In this document: positions 25,807 through 36,100 of the stretch, one piece after another
Layout: the number at the start of each line of letters is the position of its first letter
Position numbering within the stretch: position 1 is the first letter of the stretch
DNA from: Aporhodopirellula rubra
Lineage (GTDB): Bacteria > Planctomycetota > Planctomycetia > Pirellulales > Pirellulaceae
Reading direction: 5' to 3'
NCBI RefSeq assembly: GCF_014192335.1
Contig: NZ_JACHXU010000002.1
Coordinates: forward strand, 451,347-515,346
DNA: 64,000 nucleotides
Position numbers and translations under genes: made by a program
Notes under the pieces: model-generated
Told to the model about the DNA's origin: nothing
Databases searched by the model: none
What the model saw: only the letters and a program-made list of their open reading frames with translations

Positions 25807-26922
25807 CTATTCAGCCGCAGGTGCGGCAGTGTTGGAACTGATTGATTTCAGGTAAGCGATGATCGACTCGATGTCGTCGTCACTGAGTTGACCTTTGTAG
25901 CTCGGCATCACGGGTTGGTAGCCGGCGACCACTTTGGCTTTCGGAGCAATGATTGACTCGCGAATGTAGTTGTCATCGACAACGACGTTGTCACCCGATG
26001 CCAACGCGTGCTGCGAAGCATAGACGTCTTTGAATGACGGGCCGACCAGTTTGCTGCCGTCGTTGGAGTGACACCCTGAGCAACCGCGACGGTTGTACAA
26101 CAACTGTCCCCATTCGGCGGGCGTTTGGTCTTCCGGACGTGAACTGTTGGCTTTGATCCACGCGTCGAGTTCTTCTTGCGTTTCGTGCACGACGACCGCA
26201 GTCTGCATTTCCGAGTGGTTGGTTCCGCAGTACTCGGCACAGTAAAGGTCAAAGAACGTGTATCCGTCGGGCGTGAACTGATACTTGTCATAGTCCCATC
26301 CGTCGCTGCCTTCGCTCTGTTTTTTGGCCTTCGCGAGTTCCTCGTCGGAAACCTTTTCACTGGCAACGGTCGGTTTGAACCACATGTAGTTGTAACGACC
26401 GGGCACGATGTCTTTCTTGGCCCGGAACGCGGGGATGTACAGACTGTGAATGACGTCCGTGCTCCGCATCGAGAGTTTGGTCGGCTCGTCTTTGACGATG
26501 TGCAGTTCAGGGTGGAAAGTGCCGCTGCCGTAGTCCATCGTCCAACCCCATTTGAAGGCCTGAACGCCGACGTCGTAGGAGCCTTCCGGAGGCGTCCGCA
26601 TGTCGAGGTACGAGATCGAACCTTGGACGAACATCCACACGAGCAAGACCGAAGGTCCGATCGACCATGCGAGTTCGAGCGGTGTGTTGTGCGTGACTTG
26701 GCTTTCCGCCTTGGTGCCCTTCTTCTTGGTGTACTTGAACATCGTCCACACCATGAACGCCATCATCGGAACGAAGAAAGCGATGCAGATGTAGAGGATG
26801 AAGTCGTATACCCAGTCGACTTCGCTCGCGAAGGAGGAAGCCTGTTTGGGGAACCAGAAACTATCTTCGACGTCTGCGAGAAACGGCATCGGTCGCGTCA
26901 AGTTGGTAAGTGCCGGGATCAT
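25807..26922 (-). CDS. ctaC: Cytochrome c oxidase subunit II fused to cytochrome c (caa3 type)
   Basis: 371 residues. Two N-terminal helices ([34 protein letters not shown]) anchor a periplasmic cupredoxin domain with the full CuA set [12 protein letters not shown] (CxxxCxxxHxxM, about residues 230-241). A C-terminal class I cytochrome c carries CSGCH (about residues 277-281) and a distal Met in QPVMPSYKG. It takes electrons onto the heme and CuA and passes them to subunit I. A short Lys/Glu/Ser-rich insertion (about residues 186-205) lies in the cupredoxin domain. It opens the oxidase operon; sco lies 121 bases upstream. Confidence 0.96.
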   Translation of the reverse strand: MIPALTNLTRPMPFLADVEDSFWFPKQASSFASEVDWVYDFILYICIAFFVPMMAFMVWTMFKYTKKKGTKAESQVTHNTPLELAWSIGPSVLLVWMFVQGSISYLDMRTPPEGSYDVGVQAFKWGWTMDYGSGTFHPELHIVKDEPTKLSMRSTDVIHSLYIPAFRAKKDIVPGRYNYMWFKPTVASEKVSDEELAKAKKQSEGSDGWDYDKYQFTPDGYTFFDLYCAEYCGTNHSEMQTAVVVHETQEELDAWIKANSSRPEDQTPAEWGQLLYNRRGCSGCHSNDGSKLVGPSFKDVYASQHALASGDNVVVDDNYIRESIIAPKAKVVAGYQPVMPSYKGQLSDDDIESIIAYLKSISSNTAAPAAE

Positions 26923-27042
26923 AGTCGTGCAGGCCGAAGTGGCGTGAAAAAGGGATATGTTGAGGACTGAAGTATTTCGGTTGATTTGACAACCGGTGGC
27001 GATTCGATCGCCACACGGTGGTGTCTGTTTTGATCGTCGGGT

Positions 27043-28023
27043 TTAACCACCGAACCATTGGGTCGGTTTCAACGGAGCGGTGCCGTCGGCGGTCGGAGCG
27101 ACGTGTTCGGTAGGTCGGTTCTTTTCGCGGCGAAGCGGGTTGCCTTTGCGGCCGAGCCAGTAGGGCAACAGGGCGAGGCCGAGTAACCCGATGGTGATCG
27201 CACCGCCCAAACGCATGATCTTCCACGCCTCGGGGACGTAACTACCCGCAGTGGGATCGAACGTGTAACACAGCATCACGAATTGATCGATATAACTGCC
27301 GACTTCCCCCTGACCGGCCTCGACCAGGGCGAGTTTCATTTGGTCCGGTGGGAATGCAACGCCGAGTGAATATCGCGTGATCACCCCGTCAGGAGTCAAA
27401 AACGCGAGCATCGCCGGGTGAGCGTACTCCCCCGTCGCTTCGTTGTAATTGTACGAAAATCCGACTTCGGTGGCTAACTGATCGATGACGTTTTGACTCG
27501 TGCGACAAAATGCCCACCCCTTCTGAGCGTTAGGGTGCGACGGGACTTGCTCGACGTAACGGGCCTGCGTTTCCTGCAGTCGCTCGTTCGTTTCGGTCGG
27601 GTCGATGCTGATACTGATGCAGCGGAAATCGTCACCGATCTTCAAATCGCCCTTCTCAAGGGACTGCGCCAATTGGTTCAGCTGCACATTGCACAACATC
27701 GGACAATTGCTGTAATTCAGCGTCAAAATCAGCGGATGCTCACCATCGAGGTAATCACCGAGGGTCACGTGGTCGCCGACTGAATTGATCAGCGGCAAAT
27801 CCTTGGTGACTTGATCGCCAAGATTTTGCTTCACCGTCACGTCCCGAACTTCGCGCGGCACGCGGTCGTTGAGCAACACCTCCGCTGAGCCGTCCTGCAT
27901 CACGCCCGTGTTCGGCTGGGCCGAAACCGTCGCCGTTGCCCCCATCGCAGCAACCAGCACGAAGCTCACGAAAAGGCGGATGCCTACGTGGATCGTTGAT
28001 CGATACGGTGTGGAAGGGAACAT
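27043..28023 (-). CDS. SCO1/SenC-family copper chaperone
   Basis: 326 residues with an N-terminal signal peptide (LFVSFVLVAAMGATATVSA), a thioredoxin-fold domain and one C-terminal helix (GGAITIGLLGLALLPYWLG). The copper-binding residues are CPMLC (CxxxC, about 107-111) and the distant His in YAHPAML (about 203). It loads copper into the CuA site of subunit II, or keeps its cysteines reduced. The C-terminal membrane anchor is an addition to the usual N-anchored form. It lies between the ACIII genes and the oxidase genes, consistent with biogenesis of the adjacent oxidase. Confidence 0.92.
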   Translation of the reverse strand: MFPSTPYRSTIHVGIRLFVSFVLVAAMGATATVSAQPNTGVMQDGSAEVLLNDRVPREVRDVTVKQNLGDQVTKDLPLINSVGDHVTLGDYLDGEHPLILTLNYSNCPMLCNVQLNQLAQSLEKGDLKIGDDFRCISISIDPTETNERLQETQARYVEQVPSHPNAQKGWAFCRTSQNVIDQLATEVGFSYNYNEATGEYAHPAMLAFLTPDGVITRYSLGVAFPPDQMKLALVEAGQGEVGSYIDQFVMLCYTFDPTAGSYVPEAWKIMRLGGAITIGLLGLALLPYWLGRKGNPLRREKNRPTEHVAPTADGTAPLKPTQWFGG

Positions 28024-28047
28024 GATCGGATGCTGAGACAGCGAGTG

Positions 28048-28383
28048 TTAGGAAATCGGTTGCGAAGGAACGGTTAGGTTCGCGTGATCTTCATTTTGAT
28101 GTTCTTCAGCTTCGGCGGCCATCCTTTTCATCGCATCGCCAACCGGGATCCGGATATTTCCGGTATCGGGATCGACTCCGTAGGTGGCGATTTCTTCAGC
28201 CTGCTGCGAAAGAACGTGGTTCGAACGCGTGTAACGGGCGTCTTGGATCTTTTGCGTGTCGACCAAATCGGCCAACGCAAAATAAACGACTTGCACCGCT
28301 AACACGGTAACCGCAGTAACCACGATCGAGATCACGCTGATCGTCGCGATTCGTTTGCCATTGAGATCGTCGTAGGCAGCCAT
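28048..28383 (-). CDS. Small single-helix membrane protein in the ACIII cluster
   Basis: 111 residues, no family recognised. One hydrophobic helix (ISVISIVVTAVTVLAVQVVYFALADL, about 16-41) is followed by a soluble, charged tail with a possible amphipathic helix (AMKRMAAEAEEHQNEDH). Its place between actF and sco, with short gaps of 25 and about 75 bases, suggests a small accessory subunit or assembly factor of ACIII or the oxidase. No cofactor motif is present. Confidence 0.6.
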   Translation of the reverse strand: MAAYDDLNGKRIATISVISIVVTAVTVLAVQVVYFALADLVDTQKIQDARYTRSNHVLSQQAEEIATYGVDPDTGNIRIPVGDAMKRMAAEAEEHQNEDHANLTVPSQPIS

Positions 28384-28457
28384 GGGAGATTCTAAGAAGG
28401 GGGAAAATGAACAGGTGACGAAATAACGCGAACGTTAGGAAAGCGAGGCAAGGCAGC

Positions 28458-29711
28458 TCAGATGTTCTCGAACGCGAGCGACTCGCCCAAACGAGGGTCT
28501 CGAACGGGGATCAATCGAGTTCCCGATCCCACGACGATCACCAAACCGAGCATCAAGGCGACCATCCCGATCACGCACAGCAGTGACGAGATCACGCCAA
28601 CGACTCCGCCCGCACCGAGATTTGCCTCCGGCATGATCGCCCAGTACAAATCGACGAAGTGCATGACGAGGATGTACAGCGACCAGGCGGCGACAGCCCA
28701 AGGACGTCGACGGACGTGGCGGCTCATGATGCCGAGGAACGGCAACCCCCAGTGCAGCACCATCAGGGCGATCGCGATCGGCCCAAAAGTATCAGAGAAA
28801 CCAGGATATCGACCGGCGAACCAGTGCGTTTCTTCCGGAATGTTGGCGTACCAAATCAGCATGTACTGGCTGAACGCGATGTAACCCCAGAAACAAATGA
28901 ACCCGAAGATCAGTTTGCCCAGGTCGTGGTAGTGTTCGATGGTGACTTCGTCGCGAATCGCACCTTGTTTCTGCAAAACGAAGCTCAACAACGCAATTGC
29001 GCAGTGCGCCGACAAAATGCTGCCGGTGAAGATGTAGACGCCGAACATGGTGGAGAACCACATCGGTGCCAAACTCATCACCCAGTCAAACGCGGCGAAG
29101 GCGGTGCAGAACGAAAACAGAATCACGGCAGGTCCACTGCGAGCCTGCATCGATTCGGTCAACGTGACCTCACCGGTCTCGTCCTGACGTTGGCTCTTGG
29201 AATAGTACCACCACGCGGTTGCACACCAGATGCCGAAGTACAGCAGCGCGCGGAACGTGAACCACTGTGGGTTGAGCCAGCGAATTTTCTCGGCCCAAAC
29301 TGCGGCGGGAACGCCATGCTCGGCTTGGTAGCCCGGGTCCGTCCACGAGTACAACGAACCGTTCCACACCGAAAAGGCGATCGGGAGAAACATTAACGCC
29401 AGAGGCAACAACATCACCATCATCAACTCGGCAACCCGGCGAACCACCACACTCCAACCCGCACGAGCGAGGTGCTGGATCAGAACGAAGAACAGCGAGC
29501 CGAGAGCAATCGTGAAGGCATACATGTACGCAGTCAGGTAAGCCGACATGCCGAATTTGCCGCCCAGCGACGTGGTTCCCAAGAACGCACCGCCGACCAA
29601 CGCGATCAGACCGCCGATACACAACGGGAGAGACATACCCGACAGCAACGCTGGCATGGTGAACGCCGGATCGTCAGCGGGCTTTGGAGCGACTGCTTGA
29701 TGGTGAGACAT
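28458..29711 (-). CDS. actF: Alternative complex III subunit ActF (integral membrane)
   Basis: 417 residues, about ten transmembrane helices, and no cofactor motif. Family-like stretches are YMYAFTIALGSLFFVLIQHLARAGWS, the conserved loop with WNGSLYSW, AAFDWVMSLAPMWFSTMFG, and the C-terminal HFVDLYW, which repeats the NrfD-like pattern also seen in ActC. ACIII oxidises quinol and passes electrons to cytochrome c or directly to an oxidase. ATG start at 29711, 55 bases after the ActD-ActE fusion gene. Confidence 0.9.
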   Translation of the reverse strand: MSHHQAVAPKPADDPAFTMPALLSGMSLPLCIGGLIALVGGAFLGTTSLGGKFGMSAYLTAYMYAFTIALGSLFFVLIQHLARAGWSVVVRRVAELMMVMLLPLALMFLPIAFSVWNGSLYSWTDPGYQAEHGVPAAVWAEKIRWLNPQWFTFRALLYFGIWCATAWWYYSKSQRQDETGEVTLTESMQARSGPAVILFSFCTAFAAFDWVMSLAPMWFSTMFGVYIFTGSILSAHCAIALLSFVLQKQGAIRDEVTIEHYHDLGKLIFGFICFWGYIAFSQYMLIWYANIPEETHWFAGRYPGFSDTFGPIAIALMVLHWGLPFLGIMSRHVRRRPWAVAAWSLYILVMHFVDLYWAIMPEANLGAGGVVGVISSLLCVIGMVALMLGLVIVVGSGTRLIPVRDPRLGESLAFENI

Positions 29712-29765
29712 GAGAGGAATAAGGGCTGAGTACTGAGGGCTGAGTGAATAAATCGGATGGCGGAA

Positions 29766-31583
29766 TTAGGTCGCGGTCTTTTGAGCTTTCGCTGCCTCTT
29801 CCGCGGCTGCCTTTTCGAGTTCGGCTTTGACCTCGGATTGTTTCTTTTCGATCGCTTCGCGTTGTGACGCAGGCACCTCTTCGAGCGACGCGTTTTGGCT
29901 AGCCTGCAACGCTCGCACGTAAGACACGATTGCCCAACGATCTTTGGCTCGGATCTGCGCGGCGTAACCAGGCATCTTGCGAACGCCATTGCTGATCGTG
30001 CCGAACAGCTTTCCGTCTGGGTAAACGTCTTGGTACAGCGTCGCGTCATGCAGGTTCGATGGCGGTGTCCAAGTCGTTGCCAGAATCCGCTGAGCACGCT
30101 GGTTCACCAACCCGTTCCCACGGCCGTTCATGCCGTGACACACCGAGCAATAGATATTGAATTGCTGCTGGCCTCGCTGGAGAACAGCGGCATCGATCGC
30201 GAGCGGGTTATCGGTCAACCAAGGCGTCGTGTCGACGGTCGGTCCAGATGCGGGTGCCAACGCGGTCGGGGCTTCAGGCTTTGACGCTTCGGCTTCGGGC
30301 TCTTCGGTTTTTGCCTCGGCAACGGGCTCTTCTTCGCTAGGCCCCTCTGCGGCGGGCTCTTCCGCGGGAGTTTCCTCGGCCGTCATTTCTTCCTCGGCAG
30401 GCTCTTCCGCAGCAGGCTCTTCTTCCGCGGGAGTCTCCTCGGTCGATTCGGTTTCTTCGGCAGCCGGTTCTTCTTCTGCCGGAGCCTCGGCTTCTTCGGT
30501 CATTTCCGCTTCGGGCTCTTCGGCTGCTGGTTCTTCAGAGGCCGGTTCGTCTGCGGAAGGCTCGTCCGTGGAAGGTTCGTCTGCTTGCACTTCTTCGGTC
30601 GTTTCTTCGACAACTTCCTTCACCGCTTCTTCTTCGCCGGCTACTTCGCCATCGGCTTCAACGACTTCCGTATCCGACTGCATCATCGCGACGAGTTGAC
30701 GGGCCCGTGGGGCGTCGACTTGAGCAAGTTTTTCCATATCGATTCCGGTTTGGAAATCGACGTCCCAATCCAATCCGCCACGGCTAACCGTGCCAGGCAC
30801 GTCGGGACGCATCGCACGACCGTCGGCGAACAGCGTCGAGATCTGCTGCGCGTCTTTGGCGGGCGAGAAGTCCATGTCGGGGAAGATATGGAATCGCGGC
30901 GAACTGCTCTTGGTCACTCGCATGCGAGCCACAACGAGAGCCGGGATCATCGAGAAAGCGATCACGACGGCGATCGCGATCAACAGGAAACTCGGGATCT
31001 TTTTCGGTGAATCGTCTTCGACAACGGGCTCGATGTAAGCACCACCGAGGTCACCGAGCAGAGCTTTCGCGCCCTCTTCGTTGAACCGTTTGTCTTTCGC
31101 ATCGAGATACAAGAAGAACGTGTCGTCGGTCGCCCGGTCGAACCGTGGGCTGGTGAACATCGGGTTGCTGAAACGTGGCAATCCGTTGAGGGCCCACATT
31201 CCGAAGAACGTTCCGAACGAAGCAAACAGAATCGTCAGTTCGAACGAGACCGGAATGAACGCTGGCAACGAAATGTAAGGTTTGCCCGAGATGATGTATT
31301 GGTAATCAATCCCGTTCATCCAGATCTGCATCGTCAACGCGGTGCAGGTTCCGATGGCTCCTGCGGTCAACGCGATCCAAGGCAAAACGGTCGGTTTGAT
31401 GCCGAGCGCCTTGTCGATCCCGTGGACGGGAAACGGCGTGAACGCGTCCGCCTTCGTGTATCCGGCATCGCGAACCCGTTCGCACGCGGCGAGCAACGAA
31501 TCGACGTCGGAGAACTCCGCAACCACGCCATGCACGGTGTTCCCGTCGGCGACTGTCTTGGGAGCTGGTTTGGTTTCACTCAT
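29766..31583 (-). CDS. Fused alternative complex III subunits ActD (DUF3341) and ActE (cytochrome c)
   Basis: 605 residues joining two subunits that are separate in most ACIII operons. Residues about 1-230 are ActD: a soluble HGVVAEFSDVDSLLAACERV start and two helix regions (LPWIALTAGAIGTCTALTMQIW, AFIPVSFELTILFASFGTFFGM). After a third helix (FLLIAIAVVIAFSMIPALVVA) and a linker comes a run of about 145 residues made almost only of Glu, Ala, Pro, Thr and Ser (30240-30680). Residues about 455-570 are ActE: a cytochrome c with YCSVCHGMNGRGNG and a Met in KMPGYAAQI. The last 35 residues form a charged helix. The fused heme domain would hang on a long acidic tether, perhaps to carry electrons to the oxidase. 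Confidence 0.88.
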   Translation of the reverse strand: MSETKPAPKTVADGNTVHGVVAEFSDVDSLLAACERVRDAGYTKADAFTPFPVHGIDKALGIKPTVLPWIALTAGAIGTCTALTMQIWMNGIDYQYIISGKPYISLPAFIPVSFELTILFASFGTFFGMWALNGLPRFSNPMFTSPRFDRATDDTFFLYLDAKDKRFNEEGAKALLGDLGGAYIEPVVEDDSPKKIPSFLLIAIAVVIAFSMIPALVVARMRVTKSSSPRFHIFPDMDFSPAKDAQQISTLFADGRAMRPDVPGTVSRGGLDWDVDFQTGIDMEKLAQVDAPRARQLVAMMQSDTEVVEADGEVAGEEEAVKEVVEETTEEVQADEPSTDEPSADEPASEEPAAEEPEAEMTEEAEAPAEEEPAAEETESTEETPAEEEPAAEEPAEEEMTAEETPAEEPAAEGPSEEEPVAEAKTEEPEAEASKPEAPTALAPASGPTVDTTPWLTDNPLAIDAAVLQRGQQQFNIYCSVCHGMNGRGNGLVNQRAQRILATTWTPPSNLHDATLYQDVYPDGKLFGTISNGVRKMPGYAAQIRAKDRWAIVSYVRALQASQNASLEEVPASQREAIEKKQSEVKAELEKAAAEEAAKAQKTAT

Positions 31584-31660
31584 CAGAGAGACCGTTATGA
31601 AAAAATACGAATGTCAGAAATCAAATGTGAATCGAGAAGCACGAGCGAATCGCTCGAACC

Positions 31661-33067
31661 TTAGTGGCCGTCTTTGTGGGCCATGTGGAGTTCTTTCGCG
31701 AGCGTCGCTTTCGTTTCGGCCATGTTGACGATCGGCATCAATCGGCAGAACAACAGGAACAGGGTGAAGAACAACCCGAACGATCCGATCAACATCGCCC
31801 AGTCGACCCAGGTCGGCTCGAAGTAGGCCCAAGCACTCGGCAAGTAATCTCGCGACAAACTCGTCACCGTGATCACGAATCGTTCGAACCACATTCCGAT
31901 GTTCACGAAGATCGAGACGACGAACATGATCCAAGGCGTCGTTCGAGCCTTCTTCCACCAGAAGATATTTGGCGAGATCACGTTACACGTGATCATCGTC
32001 CAGTACGCCCACCAATATGGCCCCATGGCTCGGTTGATGAACGCGAACTTCTCTTCGGTGACCTGACCGTACCACGCGATGAAGAATTCAGTCCCGTACG
32101 CCAAACCGACAATCATGCCGGTCGTCAGGATGATCTTGCACATGTTTTCGAGGTGCCGGATCGTGATCAGTTTTTCAATACTGAAGATCGCTCGGGCGGG
32201 AACCATCAGCGTGATCACCATCGCGAAACCGGAGAAAATAGCACCGGCAACGAAGTAAGGCGGGAAGATCGTCGTGTGCCAGCCGGGAACTTGCGAGACC
32301 GCGAAGTCAAACGAAACGATCGTGTGCACCGACAAAACCAGCGGAGCGGCGAATGCGGCGAGCAACGCGTACGCTTTCTCGTATCGCATCCAGTGGCGTG
32401 ACGAACCGCTCCAACCGAGCGACAAGACACCGTAGACGGCGCGACGGAACGGGTTTTTACTGCGGTCACGGAACGTCGCCAAATCGGGCACCATCCCCAT
32501 GTACCAGAACAACAACGATACCGTCGCGTAGGTACTGACCGCAAAAACGTCCCACAACAATGGACTGCGGAACTGTGGCCACATCCACAAATTCAAACTC
32601 GGATACGGAGCCAACCAGAACGCGAGCCACGCACGACCGACGTGGATGCCGGGGAACGTACCCGCACAAACAACCGCAAAAATCGTCATCGCCTCGGCCG
32701 TCCGGTTGATACTCGTTCGCCATTCTTGGCGGAACAAATACAAAATCGCACTAATCAACGTTCCCGCGTGACCGATACCGACCCAGAACACGAAGTTCAC
32801 AATCGGCCAGCCCCAGAACACAGGGTTCCGGTTACCCCAAACACCGACACCGGTGTAGAAGAGATACGCGATACACAGCCCCAACATCGTGGCCAAGTGA
32901 ACGGCCACAAGGAAACTGATCACCCACAGCTTCGACGGCGGGTTCTCGGCAATCTTGCAAACCGCTTCGGTGATCGAATGATAACTCGATTCGCCGAGCA
33001 CGAGCGGGGCGCGTGTGCCGGGGCGTTCGACCGAATTGTCCAGACCGTTGGGAACTGCGAGCGACAT
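31661..33067 (-). CDS. actC: Alternative complex III subunit ActC (NrfD/polysulfide-reductase-like)
   Basis: 468 residues with about ten transmembrane helices and no cofactors. NrfD-like features are [51 protein letters not shown] loops and [28 protein letters not shown]. ActC holds the proposed quinol site with ActB. ATG start at 33067, 60 bases after actB; actDE follows 77 bases later. Confidence 0.93.
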   Translation of the reverse strand: MSLAVPNGLDNSVERPGTRAPLVLGESSYHSITEAVCKIAENPPSKLWVISFLVAVHLATMLGLCIAYLFYTGVGVWGNRNPVFWGWPIVNFVFWVGIGHAGTLISAILYLFRQEWRTSINRTAEAMTIFAVVCAGTFPGIHVGRAWLAFWLAPYPSLNLWMWPQFRSPLLWDVFAVSTYATVSLLFWYMGMVPDLATFRDRSKNPFRRAVYGVLSLGWSGSSRHWMRYEKAYALLAAFAAPLVLSVHTIVSFDFAVSQVPGWHTTIFPPYFVAGAIFSGFAMVITLMVPARAIFSIEKLITIRHLENMCKIILTTGMIVGLAYGTEFFIAWYGQVTEEKFAFINRAMGPYWWAYWTMITCNVISPNIFWWKKARTTPWIMFVVSIFVNIGMWFERFVITVTSLSRDYLPSAWAYFEPTWVDWAMLIGSFGLFFTLFLLFCRLMPIVNMAETKATLAKELHMAHKDGH

Positions 33068-33127
33068 GGAACGAAGTGGGAAATTAGAAGTGAGAAAAAT
33101 GAAAAAACTGAGGGCGAGACCGCCGGA

Positions 33128-36100
33128 TCAAACGATCGGCAATTGGAATTTGCCGCGGATGCGACGCGAATGCTTTTCGCCTTCGTCATGACCGTGGTCA
33201 TCACTACCGTGAGCGTCATGGCCGTCTTCATGACCGTGGTCGTCGTGACCATGATCGCCATGACCTTCGTCGCCATGCCCACCATGACCGTGATGCGGTG
33301 CTTCCAACGTGGTCAAGTCGACCAACTGGGCCCGCGTCATCAGCGAGATTGGGGTGTTACGAATGCGTGACAAGTAAGTCGTTCGCGGCTTGACGTTGAG
33401 TTGGCCGAGCATGCCGTAGGTTCGAACGTCGGCTTTGGCCTTGGATACACGCGAGTTCGGATCGGCAACGTTTCCGAATTCGATCGCACCGGTTGGGCAG
33501 GCGGCCTGACATGCGGTGATGATCTCGCCGTCGGCAACCGGTCGACCGCCGTCTTTGCGAGCGTTGATCTTTGCCCTCTCGACACGTTGCACGCAGTAGG
33601 TGCATTTCTCCATCACACCACGACCGCGAACGGTGACTTCCGGGTTGAGAACGAGAGCCTGCAGTTTGCGGCTCGCCGATTCGATCGTCCCTGGATACGC
33701 GTCGATACCGTAGCCGACACCCACATCTTCGTTGTAGTTGAAGTAGTTGAACCGGCGAACTTTGTACGGACAGTTGTTCGCACAGTACCGAGTACCGATA
33801 CAGCGGTTGTAGGCCATCGCGTTGATGCCTTCATCGGTGTGCACGGTCGCGGCAACCGGGCATACCTGTTCACACGGTGCCGTTTCGCAGTGCATGCATG
33901 CGACGGGCTCTTGCACGATGTCGGCGTTGTCTTCGTCGCCTTGGAAATAGCGGTCAATCCGCAACCAGTGCATTTCGCGACTGTTGCCGACTTGTTCTTT
34001 CCCAACGATCGGCACGTTGTTTTCGCTCTGGCAAGCGATCACGCATCCGTTGCAACCGAGGCACTTGGTCAAGTCGATCGACATGCCCCACTGAGGCAAC
34101 TCTTCACGTGACTCTTCGATCGCCGCGATCGGCTCTTGCCACAACGACCCGTCGATCCCGACTTCAGGAACGTGAGGCCCCTTGGATTCAGTGAACTGAG
34201 GCAATTTCTTGAGCAGTTCGGTCGTGCCCTCGCGGATCAGCATGAAGCTACGTGCTTCGGCTTCATCCCGGCCGAGTTCGTCGATCGCCCAGTGATCTTG
34301 GGTCGTGCACAACTCGTACTCGCTGAGCCGTGGACGGGCTTCGACGGGAGCGAGCATCATCATCGAATCGGTCGTGCGGATCGGTGAAACGTCAACACCG
34401 ACGGTCGGCACGTCCTCTTCCGGCATTCCGCCGACCATGCCGACACGTTTGCGACCGTAACCGATCGCGACGCTGACAACGCCAGGGGCAACTCCGGGAA
34501 TTTCAAAAACGGGCAACTCGACCGTTGTGTCGCCGCGACGCAGGGCGACCATCAGTCCGTGTTTGGTGCCAAGAGCCTTTGCCGAACGCGGGCTCATGAT
34601 GGCCGCGTTGTCCCAAGTCAGTTTGGTTACCGCTTGTGGCATTTCCTGCAACCAACCGATGTTGGCGAAACGACCGTCGTAGAGTGATTCCGAAGGCGTG
34701 AAGATCACTTCAAAGCGATCGCGGAACGACTCATCGTCGTAATCGAGGGCCACGGTCGGCGATTCGGCGGGCAGATCGACCGAGGTGCTTTTGGGCTCGA
34801 GCGATTGAACATCGACGACCAAGTCATCTGCGTATCCGTCGTGCAGCAACTTGCGCCACTGGCGGTCGCTGATTGCTGACCCGGTCACGCTGTTTGCGGT
34901 TTGGCGAACGAGTTGCTCGCCGTCGGTGACGGTTTCGCCCATCATCAGAGCCAACACTTCGGCGGGCGTTTTGCCACCGAGCAAAGGCAAGATTTGCGGC
35001 TGGCAGACACCGTAGTGACCATCTCGTCCGATGCAATCGCCCCAGCTTTCGAAGGGGTGGCACATCGGCAACGACCATTCGCACTGGGCGCCGGTCTCGT
35101 CATCATATGCACCGAGATAAATCGAATGCTCGACGTGCGTCAACGCTTCGGTGAAGTCCAGGTTACCCGGTGCGGTGAAGACGACGTTGGCATCGACGAC
35201 CAACAATCCGTCGACCTCGCCGCCCTTCATCTTCGAAACCAACTTATCCAATCCGACGCGGTTCTTCAGGGCATTCTCAGGGGCAGGCGAGAATGTCTGG
35301 ATCGTGCCGAAGGAACCCAACTTCGAGTTCATCTCGACACCAGCGGCGATCATTTCGGCGCCGAGAGTTTCGCCGACGACAACAACGCCCCTATCTCCTG
35401 CGGCGGCCAAATCGGACGCGGCAGAATCCAAGAATCGCTCCAACCGCCCTTGCGCGTCGAGCTCATTGAACGCTTGATCTTCTTCAACGACGGCCTCCAC
35501 CGCCAGGCCCGCGTTTTCGAGAGCACCCGACTTGGCTTTCTCGACGCGCCGGCCCAATTCAGCGAGCAAGGCTGGCATTTGGCTCGGACGGATCGCCAAC
35601 CGGGCATCCGCCGCGGTGCCGGTGGTCGTGTAGCCACCTTCGGCAACATACAGGCGACTCATTTCGCCGAGGTTCGGATCGCGTTTCTTCGAGAACGTCC
35701 GCGAATTGACTAGCGACGAGTTCTTGTTTCCGAGGAAGTCTGACTCGAGCGAAACGATCACTTCGGCGTCGGAGAAGTCGAAATTCTGCCGAGCTTCCTG
35801 ACCGAAGATCTCTTTCGTCGCTTCGGCCATCACGCCGCCGTCGATCGGATCATAAACGCAGATCGTCGCGGCAGGGAACTTCGACTGCATCTTCGAAAGC
35901 ATGCGAAGAGTCGTCGGAGAAGTCGTCGGCCCCAACAAAACGGCCAAACCGTCGCCCTTTCCGGCTGAACGGAATAACGCGGAACCGTAAGTCACAAACG
36001 ACTCCCAGTCGGCTTCAACCCGTTTCTTCTCTTCTTTATGGATCGGCACGCCGGTTTCGCCACGCGAGCGATCCGGGTCATACAACCCGAGCATCGAGGC

